From assembly GCA_035604455.1 (NCBI GenBank), contig DATNIM010000137.1:1-26787 (forward strand): 26,787 nucleotides of DNA, written 5' to 3'. The position numbers and the translations under genes were made by a program. Positions 15,025-21,941 of the stretch are shown here, one piece after another (the first letter of the stretch is position 1; each line of letters begins with the position of its first letter). Below the pieces are notes generated by a model. It saw nothing but the letters and a program-made list of their open reading frames with translations, was not told where the DNA came from and searched no databases. The stretch is from AG25 sp035604455 (GTDB lineage: Bacteria; Gemmatimonadota; Gemmatimonadetes; Gemmatimonadales; GWC2-71-9).

Positions 15025-15460
15025 CGCGCCGGCTCCAGTAGAGCGCCACGTTCAGGGCCACGACGATGACGAGCACCACGCCCTCTTTCACCTTGTCGGG
15101 CACGTTGACGAGCCAGCCCCGCGTGACCCACCGGGAGTACGGATAGAACGGCATCTTCTCAAACCGCACGCTGTAGTCGAGCGCCACGTGCATGATGAAG
15201 AAGAGCGCTGGCACGAGGGTGCCTAAGAACAGGCACAGGGGGAGGATCCACAGCAAGGCGACGGGCTCCTGGAGCGAGGAGCGCCAGTAGTAGTCGCGTT
15301 CGTTCTTGAAGCCGATCGCCCGCAGGTAAAACGGCGCCTTGACCGCGTGGTCGATGTCGACGCCCACACCGAACGCGTAGGCCAGAGCGAGTTCGCCCCC
15401 ATGGAGCTCCATCGCCTGGGCTCCGAGCGTCGTGACGAGGATGTGGGTGACGATCGTCAT
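15017..15460 (-). CDS. Small membrane protein resembling DUF457/YdjM-type metal-dependent hydrolases
   Basis: A 147-aa protein with three or four hydrophobic stretches. Acidic and His residues lie where the YdjM/YbcI family has its putative metal site: H6 (VTHIL), VDIDH (D35, D37, H38) and HVALDYS (H91, D95), followed by PFYPYSRW. It is shorter than most members and lacks the second His-rich helix. The assignment is therefore tentative, and the family's reaction is itself unknown. The ATG at 15460 overlaps the preceding stop as ATGA, which fixes the start. The long open frame upstream is a shadow of the neighbouring gene. Its place among lipid-handling membrane proteins suggests a lipid substrate. 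Confidence 0.6.
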   Translation of the reverse strand: MTIVTHILVTTLGAQAMELHGGELALAYAFGVGVDIDHAVKAPFYLRAIGFKNERDYYWRSSLQEPVALLWILPLCLFLGTLVPALFFIMHVALDYSVRFEKMPFYPYSRWVTRGWLVNVPDKVKEGVVLVIVVALNVALYWSRRGV

Positions 15461-16455
15461 GACGAGGTCGCGGGAGACCGGGTGGCCGGCCGCCCGCTGC
15501 CCAAGAGCAGCAGCCCCGCCGCGATCCAGGCGAGGTCCCGCATGCGCGACACGATCGCCATGTAGATGCCGAGGCGCGGGTCGAGCCCGGCCATGCCAAA
15601 GAGGAGGTACAGGGAACCTTCCTTCGAGCCCATTTCGAATGGGACCATGAAGAGCACGTTCTGGATCAGCGACACGAGCCCGCCGATCATGTAGGCCTTC
15701 GCAAAGCCCAAGGGAATCCCGATGCTCAGCCCGATCAGGTAGTACTCGGCCATGTAGATGCCGCGGGCTACGTACTCGAGCGTGAGCGCGCCCCAGAAGC
15801 GGCCGCGGTGGTGCGCGGAGAACTCCGCGAGCTGGAGGTCGACATGCACGAGCACCTCGCGCCGGGGCTCGAGCGCGCGGGCGAAGCGGCGGAGTCCGGG
15901 CACGCGGTGCAGCACGTCGAGGAGCTTTTCCAGGGCGCCACGCCGGTGTCCCGAGAAGAGCACGCCGAGCAGCACGAGGACGACGAGCGTGGTCCCGATG
16001 AGCACCGCGAGCGTGCCCGCGTCGTGTGGCAGCTTCACGAACCCGAGGACCAGCGCCGTGAGCCAGCTCAGGAGAAAGCCGAGCGTCCGCAACACGTTGT
16101 GCATCACGACGGACCCAGCGGCCCGCCGTGAGCCCGTCCAGTTCGCCACGGCCGCGATGCGAAACGGCTCGCCCCCGACGTTGATCATCGGGGTGACGAA
16201 GTTGAGCGCGAACCCCGAGACGAGGATCGCATAGAGCCGGGCGAACGACGGCCGGCGCGACTCGCCCACCATCGTGAGGCGCCACGCGCCGGTGTTGCAG
16301 ACGTACCCGACCCCGAAGAGGAGGAGGATCGGCACGAACATCCAGCCCGTCTTCGCCGCGTCGCGCACGACGGCCGCAACACCGATCTGAGCCAGGAGAT
16401 AGCAGAACAGCGCCGACCCGACGACGAACAGCACGAGCTGCGTCCGGCGGCTCAT
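15457..16455 (-). CDS. Lysylphosphatidylglycerol synthase TM-region family protein (MprF/AglD-type, putative flippase)
   Basis: A 332-aa protein with about eight transmembrane helices covering the UPF0104/MprF-N family: FVVGSALFCYLLAQIG, LNFVTPMINVGGEPFRIAAV, LTLEYVARGIYMAEYYLIG, and LIQNVLFMVPFEMGSKEGSL. There is no soluble tRNA-dependent synthase domain. MprF's corresponding membrane part translocates aminoacylated lipids, and stand-alone members are often found with glycolipid or head-group pathways. Here it may flip the operon's lipid product or an intermediate. The ATG at 16455 overlaps the preceding TGA (ATGA), and its own stop overlaps the next ATG the same way. Confidence 0.82.
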   Translation of the reverse strand: MSRRTQLVLFVVGSALFCYLLAQIGVAAVVRDAAKTGWMFVPILLLFGVGYVCNTGAWRLTMVGESRRPSFARLYAILVSGFALNFVTPMINVGGEPFRIAAVANWTGSRRAAGSVVMHNVLRTLGFLLSWLTALVLGFVKLPHDAGTLAVLIGTTLVVLVLLGVLFSGHRRGALEKLLDVLHRVPGLRRFARALEPRREVLVHVDLQLAEFSAHHRGRFWGALTLEYVARGIYMAEYYLIGLSIGIPLGFAKAYMIGGLVSLIQNVLFMVPFEMGSKEGSLYLLFGMAGLDPRLGIYMAIVSRMRDLAWIAAGLLLLGSGRPATRSPATSS

Positions 16456-17477
16456 GGCGGGTTTGGCACCGCGAGCCCGGGCGTGCGGGCCGCCGCGTAG
16501 CAGCTCTCGAGCAGCGTCGCGACGCGGGCGATATCGGCGAGCGCGGGCTCGCCCTCGGCACGGTCCATCGCGACCACGAAGTCCGCGAACAGCGAGGCGA
16601 ACCAGTGCCAGTAGGAGGCCTTGTCGAGCTCCCGCGTGAAGTCGAGCCGCTCGGCGCGCTCCGGGCTGTCGAGGCGGAGCTCGCCGCCGTTCCACTCGAT
16701 GACGCCCCGTTCGCCCGTAAAGCGAAGCCGGGTTTCGCGGTGCCGGGCGGCCCAGGTGAGGAACAGCGTCACCGCGCGGCCGGGGTACTCGAGGGCGATG
16801 TGTGCCGTGTCCTCGACGTCGTAGTCCTGGTGGCGCAGCCGGGCCGTCCACGCGCGCACCATATGGGGCCACCCGGCCGCGTCGAGCACCTGGTAGAGAA
16901 GATGCGTCCCGTGGTCCAGGAGCACGCCGCCGCGGCCCGTACCGCTCGTCCCGCGCCAGGGCGCGCCGTCCGTCCGGGCCCCCGGGTCGGCAAACTGCCG
17001 GTAGACTGCGAACTCGGCGAGATGCCAGCGTCCGATGACGTCGGCCGCGAGCCATTCACGTACCTGCCGCCACGCGGGGTTGTAGCGGTACTGGTGACAG
17101 GGCATGACGACGCGGCCTGCCCGCCGCGCGGCCGCGGCGATGCGGGCGGCCTCGGCCTGGTCGAGCGCGACGGGTTTCTCGCAGACCACGTGCAGGCCGC
17201 GCTCGAGCCCCCAGAGCACGAGGCCCATGTGCGAGGCCGTCGGCGTGCAGATGTCGATGAAGTCGAGCGACCCGAACCGGTCGAGCTCCGCCAGGTCGCG
17301 GACGAGCGGGAGCCCTTCGATGGGGGCCACGTCAGCGGAGTCGACGACCGCGACGACCTCGAGGCGAGCCCGGACTCCCTTGTCCTGGCGCAGGGCGGGC
17401 ACGTGCGCGCTGCGGGCGATGCCCCCCGCCCCGATCACCGCCCCGCGATAGACCCTGCTCCCTACGTCAGTGGGCAC
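16452..17477 (-). CDS. Gfo/Idh/MocA-family oxidoreductase
   Basis: An NAD(P)-dependent dehydrogenase of 341 aa. The Rossmann motif VIGAGGIARSAHVPAL is at residues 14-29, the hallmark EKP triad in VVCEKPVALD (100-102), and the catalytic-loop residues D188 and H192 in GGVLLDHGTHLL. The C-terminal half is the mixed alpha/beta dimerisation and substrate domain. Family members oxidise or reduce polyols and sugars, including inositols, usually at one hydroxyl. Beside an aminotransferase and lipid head-group enzymes, it may make a keto-polyol for amination. The start is GTG at 17477, overlapping the preceding stop by 11 bp. Confidence 0.88.
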   Translation of the reverse strand: MPTDVGSRVYRGAVIGAGGIARSAHVPALRQDKGVRARLEVVAVVDSADVAPIEGLPLVRDLAELDRFGSLDFIDICTPTASHMGLVLWGLERGLHVVCEKPVALDQAEAARIAAAARRAGRVVMPCHQYRYNPAWRQVREWLAADVIGRWHLAEFAVYRQFADPGARTDGAPWRGTSGTGRGGVLLDHGTHLLYQVLDAAGWPHMVRAWTARLRHQDYDVEDTAHIALEYPGRAVTLFLTWAARHRETRLRFTGERGVIEWNGGELRLDSPERAERLDFTRELDKASYWHWFASLFADFVVAMDRAEGEPALADIARVATLLESCYAAARTPGLAVPNPP

Positions 17478-18354
17478 TGGCCTCCCGCTCGAGCGAGCTG
17501 AGCAGCGAGGCCGAGTTGGTCTCGTGGCTCGGCAGGAGCACGGCGAAGAGCACCAGGTTCATCGCGAGCACTTCGGTCCAGAGGTAGGCGGCAGGGTACC
17601 CGGCGATGCCGGCCACGCCGATCAGGGCGAAGCGGATGTTCTGCCCGAGCCAGCTGCACAGCGGCAAGAGGGGCTGCTGGCGGTCGCGGTAGGCGGCGCG
17701 AAACGCCCCGGGGATCCGAATGCGCCGCAGCACCCGCAGCAAATCGACCGTGCGGGGGAAGAGCTGCGTCTGGCGGCGGATATAGTCACCGTAGACGCGG
17801 GCGCCGAACCGCTCGAGCCGCGTCCCTTGGGCAGGGGGCAGGTCCTCGGGCAGGTCGAGTTCGCCGCCCGCCCCCTCCCCGATCGCGAGATACGCGTTGC
17901 GGATGAAGTCGATCGCCATGCTCTGCACCGAGTGCGAGAGCCCGGCCACGGCCGCGAGCAGCACGCCCGGCCAGTGCCATCCGGCGAGCACCAGTCGGAC
18001 CGCCAGGTGCCCGTAGAGGTTCACGAACCGCACGTTGTCCCCGACGCCGTCCAAGAGCCGGCCGAGTCGGGTCGACGTGCCCCGCAGCCGCGCGAGCTGG
18101 CCGTCCGCCGAGTCGAAGACATCCGAGAGGATGAAGAGCGCGAACCCGATGGCGTTGACCCAGGGGTCCCGGTAGAGGAACAAGTGCCCGGCCACAAGGC
18201 CCACCAGGATCGACCACAGCGTGACCTGGTCGGCCGAGATCCCCGTCGGCTCGAGCGCGCGGGCGATGCGGATCCCCACCGGGCGGAAGAACCGCAGGTC
18301 GACCCACTCCTCGACCGCGGCGCCCTTATGCGACAAATCGCTCGGCGGCTTCAC
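17467..18354 (-). CDS. CDP-alcohol phosphatidyltransferase (first of two)
   Basis: A 295-aa membrane enzyme with the complete catalytic signature D81-x2-D84-G85-x2-A88-R89-x8-G98-x3-D102-x3-D106 (DSADGQLARLRG, then RLGRLLDGVGD). It is longer than the second copy. A cytoplasmic insert follows the active site (about residues 160-215: GGELDLPEDLPPAQGTRLER, RRQTQLFPRT). The lengthened form resembles enzymes that use a CDP-activated polar alcohol rather than CDP-diacylglycerol, such as DIPP synthase. That would match the nucleotidyltransferase encoded upstream. Donor and acceptor are inferred only. The start is GTG at 18354, overlapping the aminotransferase gene by 29 bp, which is long for this operon. 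A TTG at 18336 is an alternative. Confidence 0.87.
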   Translation of the reverse strand: MKPPSDLSHKGAAVEEWVDLRFFRPVGIRIARALEPTGISADQVTLWSILVGLVAGHLFLYRDPWVNAIGFALFILSDVFDSADGQLARLRGTSTRLGRLLDGVGDNVRFVNLYGHLAVRLVLAGWHWPGVLLAAVAGLSHSVQSMAIDFIRNAYLAIGEGAGGELDLPEDLPPAQGTRLERFGARVYGDYIRRQTQLFPRTVDLLRVLRRIRIPGAFRAAYRDRQQPLLPLCSWLGQNIRFALIGVAGIAGYPAAYLWTEVLAMNLVLFAVLLPSHETNSASLLSSLEREASAH

Positions 18355-19660
18355 TCAATACGTCCTTCATGGTGGCGAGCGCGGTCATCGCTTCGTCCTC
18401 TCCGATGACCAGCGGCGGATTGATCCGCACTTCGGGATTGTAGATCATGGCGAGCACGCCGCGCGCGAGCAACGTGTCGAAGATCCACCGGGTCACCTTC
18501 TTGTCGAGCAGCATGCGGGTCCCGGGGACGACGAGGTCCATACCGAGCAGGAGGCCGCGGCCGCGTACGTCGCTCACGATGGGCACGTGCTGCTCCCAGC
18601 GCCGCATTTCCGCGAGCATCCGCTCGCCCAGCCGCCGCGCGTGTTCGACAAGCCCCTCCTCGAGGATGACCTCGATCGTGATACGGGCCGCGGCAGCCGC
18701 GAGGGGGTTCCCGCCGTAAGAGGAGGAGCTGCCGCTTGGGTTCGCAAACGGCTTGGCGAAGGCGACCCCTTCGCGGGCGATGATGCCGCTCATCGGGAAG
18801 CCGCCGCCGAACCCCTTGCCCACGGTTATGATGTCCGGGATCACGCCCTCGTGCTCGATGGCGAACATCTTCCCGGTCCGGCCGAAGCCCGTGATCATCT
18901 CGTCGCAGATGAGGAGGGCACCGAGCTCGTCGGCGAGCGCGCGGAGCTGCTGCAGGTAGCCCGAGGGCGGGACGATGTTGCCCGCCGTGCCCTGGATGGG
19001 CTCGACGATGATGGCCGCCACGTTCCGGGTCGTCTCGATGTCCACCTTGCGCCGGAGGAAGTCGACGCAGTGCCACTCGCAGCTCGGGAACTGTTTGTCG
19101 AAGGCGCAGCGGGCGCACGACGCGTAGGGCGCGAGATAGCACCCCGGCATCAGGGGCCCGAGCTGGTGTTTGAACGAGGATCCGAGGACGGGCAGCACGC
19201 CGCCCGTCTTCCCGTGGAACCCGCCCCAGAACCCGAGCAGCTCCTGATGCCCGGTCTTCGACTTGGCGAGCCGCACGGCGGCCTCGACCGCCTCGGCCCC
19301 ACTGGAATACAGCTGGGTGCGGTTCAGGTCCCCGGGTGTTAGGTCTGCGAGCAACCGGACCAGCGCGGCGCGGTGCTCGGTCGTGAAGCTGCCCACGTGC
19401 ACCCGGGCGATCTGGCGCTGCATCCCGGCCACGTACTTGGGGTGGGCGTACCCGAGGCTCGCCACGCCGACCCCGGCGAGGAGGTCGATGTAGCGGTTGC
19501 CGTCCACGTCGTAGAGGATCGCCCCCTCCCCGCGATCGATGCAGAGCTGACTGAAGAGCGCCACGCTCTGCGTGCCGGGAGCGAGATAGTGGGCCTCGGC
19601 GTCGAAGGCGGCCTTCGACATGGGCCCGGGAAGCTGGAGGAGACGTTGCGCTTCGATCAC
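18326..19660 (-). CDS. Class III PLP aminotransferase with a four-cysteine insert
   Basis: A fold-type I aminotransferase of 444 aa. Features are SSGAEAVEAAVRLAK (119-133), the PLP-binding Asp in ICDEMITGFGRTG (D253) and the Schiff-base Lys in ITVGKGFGGGFP (K282). FANPSGSSSSYGGNPLAAAA supplies the dimer-interface phosphate site. The cysteines C182, C185, C194 and C198 lie in one short insert (CARCAFDKQFPSCEWHC). This arrangement is also seen in some archaeal and bacterial GABA-type enzymes, where it could bind metal. The family aminates aldehydes and ketones at chain ends and some cyclic ketones. Here it would put an amino group on the head-group precursor. The start is GTG at 19660 (GTGA overlap); an ATG at residue 14 is possible. 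Confidence 0.88.
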   Translation of the reverse strand: MIEAQRLLQLPGPMSKAAFDAEAHYLAPGTQSVALFSQLCIDRGEGAILYDVDGNRYIDLLAGVGVASLGYAHPKYVAGMQRQIARVHVGSFTTEHRAALVRLLADLTPGDLNRTQLYSSGAEAVEAAVRLAKSKTGHQELLGFWGGFHGKTGGVLPVLGSSFKHQLGPLMPGCYLAPYASCARCAFDKQFPSCEWHCVDFLRRKVDIETTRNVAAIIVEPIQGTAGNIVPPSGYLQQLRALADELGALLICDEMITGFGRTGKMFAIEHEGVIPDIITVGKGFGGGFPMSGIIAREGVAFAKPFANPSGSSSSYGGNPLAAAAARITIEVILEEGLVEHARRLGERMLAEMRRWEQHVPIVSDVRGRGLLLGMDLVVPGTRMLLDKKVTRWIFDTLLARGVLAMIYNPEVRINPPLVIGEDEAMTALATMKDVLSEAAERFVA

Positions 19661-20499
19661 GAGCTGCGATCCTCGATCCGGTCGTGGATGTATTCGGCAA
19701 TGGCCCGCGCCGCCTCGTCGCGAAACGGGGCGAAGCTGGGCCAGTCGTTTAAGTCAATGAGTACGGGCCGGTCCGCCCGGGGGAATGCGACGTCCCCCCC
19801 GAACACCTCGAGCCCGAGCAGCGCGCCCGCGTCGAACGCCAACGCCTTGAGGCGGTCCTCGTCCACGGACGGGCGCGCCTGTCCGAACCCCGCCTCGGCG
19901 TCGTACCAACGAAAAAACCGCCCGTCCGTGACGGCGTAGAACTTCACTACCGGGCCCGTCACGTTCTGCTGCAACGCGACCCAGGCGATATCCCGGGCCG
20001 CAAACGCCGTGAGCACGCCCGGCAGCTCGTCCGCCGTCGTCGAGACCACGTCTTCGCGGCGTTCGGCGTGCACGTCGCCGCGCTTCACCCAGATGCGCTC
20101 ATGGTCCGGCGCGAGCTCGCGCAGCACCGCGGCCGGCGGCGGCGGCGCCGAGCTGGGCTGAATCAGGGTCCGCGGGAACGCGATCTTCGTCTCCGCCATC
20201 CGGTGCACGAGCCGGTGTCGGTGACAGTTGAGGACGCTCGTCGGCCGGTTCACGACGAGTGCGCCGTCTTCCTCGAGCGGCATCAACTGCTCGGAGGCGA
20301 GCGAGCCCTGGCACATGTTCAGGTACAGCGCGGCCGCGGGCAGCCGTCCCTGCTCGACCTCCGCCTCGCTCGTGTTCGTCACCCGCCAGCCCAGCCGCCC
20401 GAGCTCGGCCGCCGTGGCGGCGAGGATCGCCGTGTCGTTGCTCCGGTGCTGCAGCGGCGAAAAGGACGGCCTGCGGTAAATGGCGACCAGGTCTCGCAA
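19657..20499 (-). CDS. ATP-grasp-fold protein (kinase or ligase, substrate unknown)
   Basis: A 280-aa protein. The N-terminal part (DTAILAATAAELGRLGWRV) looks like a pre-ATP-grasp domain. The central part has a nucleotide-binding Lys in RIWVKRGDVHA and a hinge strand WVALQQNV, followed by GPVVKFYAVTDGRFFRWY. The C-terminal part has the metal-ligand Asp/Asn pattern in PVLIDLNDWPSF. This is the layout of RimK-like ligases and of inositol-phosphate kinases of the ITPK type. I cannot choose between forming an amide bond and phosphorylating a polyol. The start is TTG at 20499, supported by GGAGG 8 nt upstream; no better start fits. It lies 18 bp after the nucleotidyltransferase. Confidence 0.72.
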   Translation of the reverse strand: MRDLVAIYRRPSFSPLQHRSNDTAILAATAAELGRLGWRVTNTSEAEVEQGRLPAAALYLNMCQGSLASEQLMPLEEDGALVVNRPTSVLNCHRHRLVHRMAETKIAFPRTLIQPSSAPPPPAAVLRELAPDHERIWVKRGDVHAERREDVVSTTADELPGVLTAFAARDIAWVALQQNVTGPVVKFYAVTDGRFFRWYDAEAGFGQARPSVDEDRLKALAFDAGALLGLEVFGGDVAFPRADRPVLIDLNDWPSFAPFRDEAARAIAEYIHDRIEDRSS

Positions 20500-20517
20500 C
20501 CGATCCCCCTCCGGTGC

Positions 20518-21234
20518 CTAGCGCCCAGCCTCGGGCGAAGCTAACCACGCGTTCGCGCGACGCAAATCGGACGCGCGATCCACGTCGACGATCCGCTCGA
20601 CCAGCACCGACCCGAGGGGCCGCCCGCTCTCGCACAGCCACGCGAGAAACCCCCGCATCCGCTCGATGCCGCGGGCCTGGGCGTCGGCCGCCTCCCGGCG
20701 CGCGGCCGGGCTGAACGCGTAGACGCCACCCGTCACGAGCGGCGGCTCGAAGGGCGCGCGGCCGAGTGCCGTCACTCTGCCTCGGGCATCGACATGCACG
20801 TAGAGCGGGGACTCGTCGTCCACGAACGGCGTCACGGCAAGCACGCCATCCAAGCCGTCAGCGAGGCCCCGGGCGGCCGCGCGATAGACCACACGCCAGT
20901 CCTCGGCGGGCATGACGGTATCCACCATCGTGGCGAAGACCGGTCCCTCGGGGATCGCGGCCAGTCCCGCGACCAGCGTGTGCAAGGACGAGGGGGTTCG
21001 GCACTCGACCACCGCGAGCGGCGGCCCGAACTCGCGCCCCTCGAGATATCGGAGGACCGAAACGAAATCGGCGCGCACCATGCACGTGAGCGTCTCGCAG
21101 CCCAAGTCAGCGAGCGTGCGCAGCAGCCGCGCGACGAGGGGCTCGTGGCCCACCGCGGCGAGCGGCTTCGGGACGGCGACGCCATCGGCGCGCAGCCGCG
21201 TCCCCTCGCCCCCGGCGAGGATCAGTCCGTGCAC
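20518..21234 (-). CDS. Nucleotidyltransferase (sugar- or alcohol-phosphate NTP transferase)
   Basis: A 238-aa member of the NTP_transferase family, which activates a phosphorylated sugar or alcohol as an NDP or CDP derivative. The signature LILAGGEGTRLR is at residues 4-15, PKPLAAVG at 22-29 and the metal-binding Asp in ATMVDTVMP (D105). It is shorter than hexose-1-phosphate uridylyltransferases and nearer in size to cytidylyltransferases of the LicC/IspD/IPCT kind. This suits a CDP-alcohol for the downstream CDP-alcohol phosphatidyltransferase. The start is GTG at 21234, overlapping the HAD gene by 13 bp. The open frame upstream is antisense or shadow sequence, because the family motif begins at residue 4. 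Confidence 0.85.
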   Translation of the reverse strand: MHGLILAGGEGTRLRADGVAVPKPLAAVGHEPLVARLLRTLADLGCETLTCMVRADFVSVLRYLEGREFGPPLAVVECRTPSSLHTLVAGLAAIPEGPVFATMVDTVMPAEDWRVVYRAAARGLADGLDGVLAVTPFVDDESPLYVHVDARGRVTALGRAPFEPPLVTGGVYAFSPAARREAADAQARGIERMRGFLAWLCESGRPLGSVLVERIVDVDRASDLRRANAWLASPEAGR

Positions 21235-21911
21235 GCGCTCAGCACCTGCTCGAGGTCCGGAAGCCGGGCGATGCGAATCACCGACAACCCGGCCGGCGCC
21301 GCCCGATCGGCCGGGGCGAGCCAGCACGCCCCCATGCCGAGCGCCACAGCGGGCCGGAGGTCGGCCTCGACGTTGTCGCCTACCATCCAGGCCGACCCCG
21401 CGGGCGTCTCGAGCGCGGCGAGCGTGCGATCGAAGATCGCCCGCTCGGGTTTCCTGGCCCCGACGACGGTCGAGTCCGTGGCCACCCCGAAGAGGCGGCG
21501 CAGATCGAGCTCGGCGAGGCAGGGCTCGAGGTTGCCGGTGAAGTTCGACACGACCCCGAGGCGATAGGCTCGGCCGAGGCGCTCGAGCACCGGCCGGTTG
21601 CGCGTCACGGTCCGCACGGCGTCCGAGTGAAACGCGGCCGCGATGCGGGCAGGCTCGACCTGGCCGCGGTCGGGTAGCCGCTCGCAGACGAGTCTCGCCT
21701 GCAGGTCGAGCGTCGCGCGAAAGCCCAGCGAGCCAATGCCCGGCCAGTCCGCGAGCGCGCGGTCCGACGCCCGGAAGGCGGGCTCGAAGCTCGCGAAGTC
21801 GGCCGTGCCGCCGGCCGCGCGGTAGGCAGCGTGAAAGCGGGGAGCCCAGTGGACGCCGTCGGCGTCCAGCGTGCCGCCGAAGTCGAAGAGGAGCGCGAGC
21901 GGACGGCTCAC
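21222..21911 (-). CDS. HAD-superfamily protein with DFGGT in place of DxDxT
   Basis: A 229-aa protein with the HAD fold and an alpha-helical cap. Motif I is LLFDFGGTLDADG, with the nucleophile D10. The usual general acid two residues later is Gly. Motif II is VVSNFTG, the motif III Lys is in GARKPERAIF, and motif IV is MVGDNVEADL. Many HAD proteins with FDFGGT are known. They may have weak phosphatase activity or act as phosphotransferases. It is the first gene of the head-group operon, starting with GTG only 30 bp after the copper-protein gene on the same strand, so read-through is possible. No strong ribosome binding site is seen. Confidence 0.83.
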   Translation of the reverse strand: MSRPLALLFDFGGTLDADGVHWAPRFHAAYRAAGGTADFASFEPAFRASDRALADWPGIGSLGFRATLDLQARLVCERLPDRGQVEPARIAAAFHSDAVRTVTRNRPVLERLGRAYRLGVVSNFTGNLEPCLAELDLRRLFGVATDSTVVGARKPERAIFDRTLAALETPAGSAWMVGDNVEADLRPAVALGMGACWLAPADRAAPAGLSVIRIARLPDLEQVLSACTD

Positions 21912-21941
21912 CTGGCGGTTGCAGCGCCCAGGTCGCCCGTC

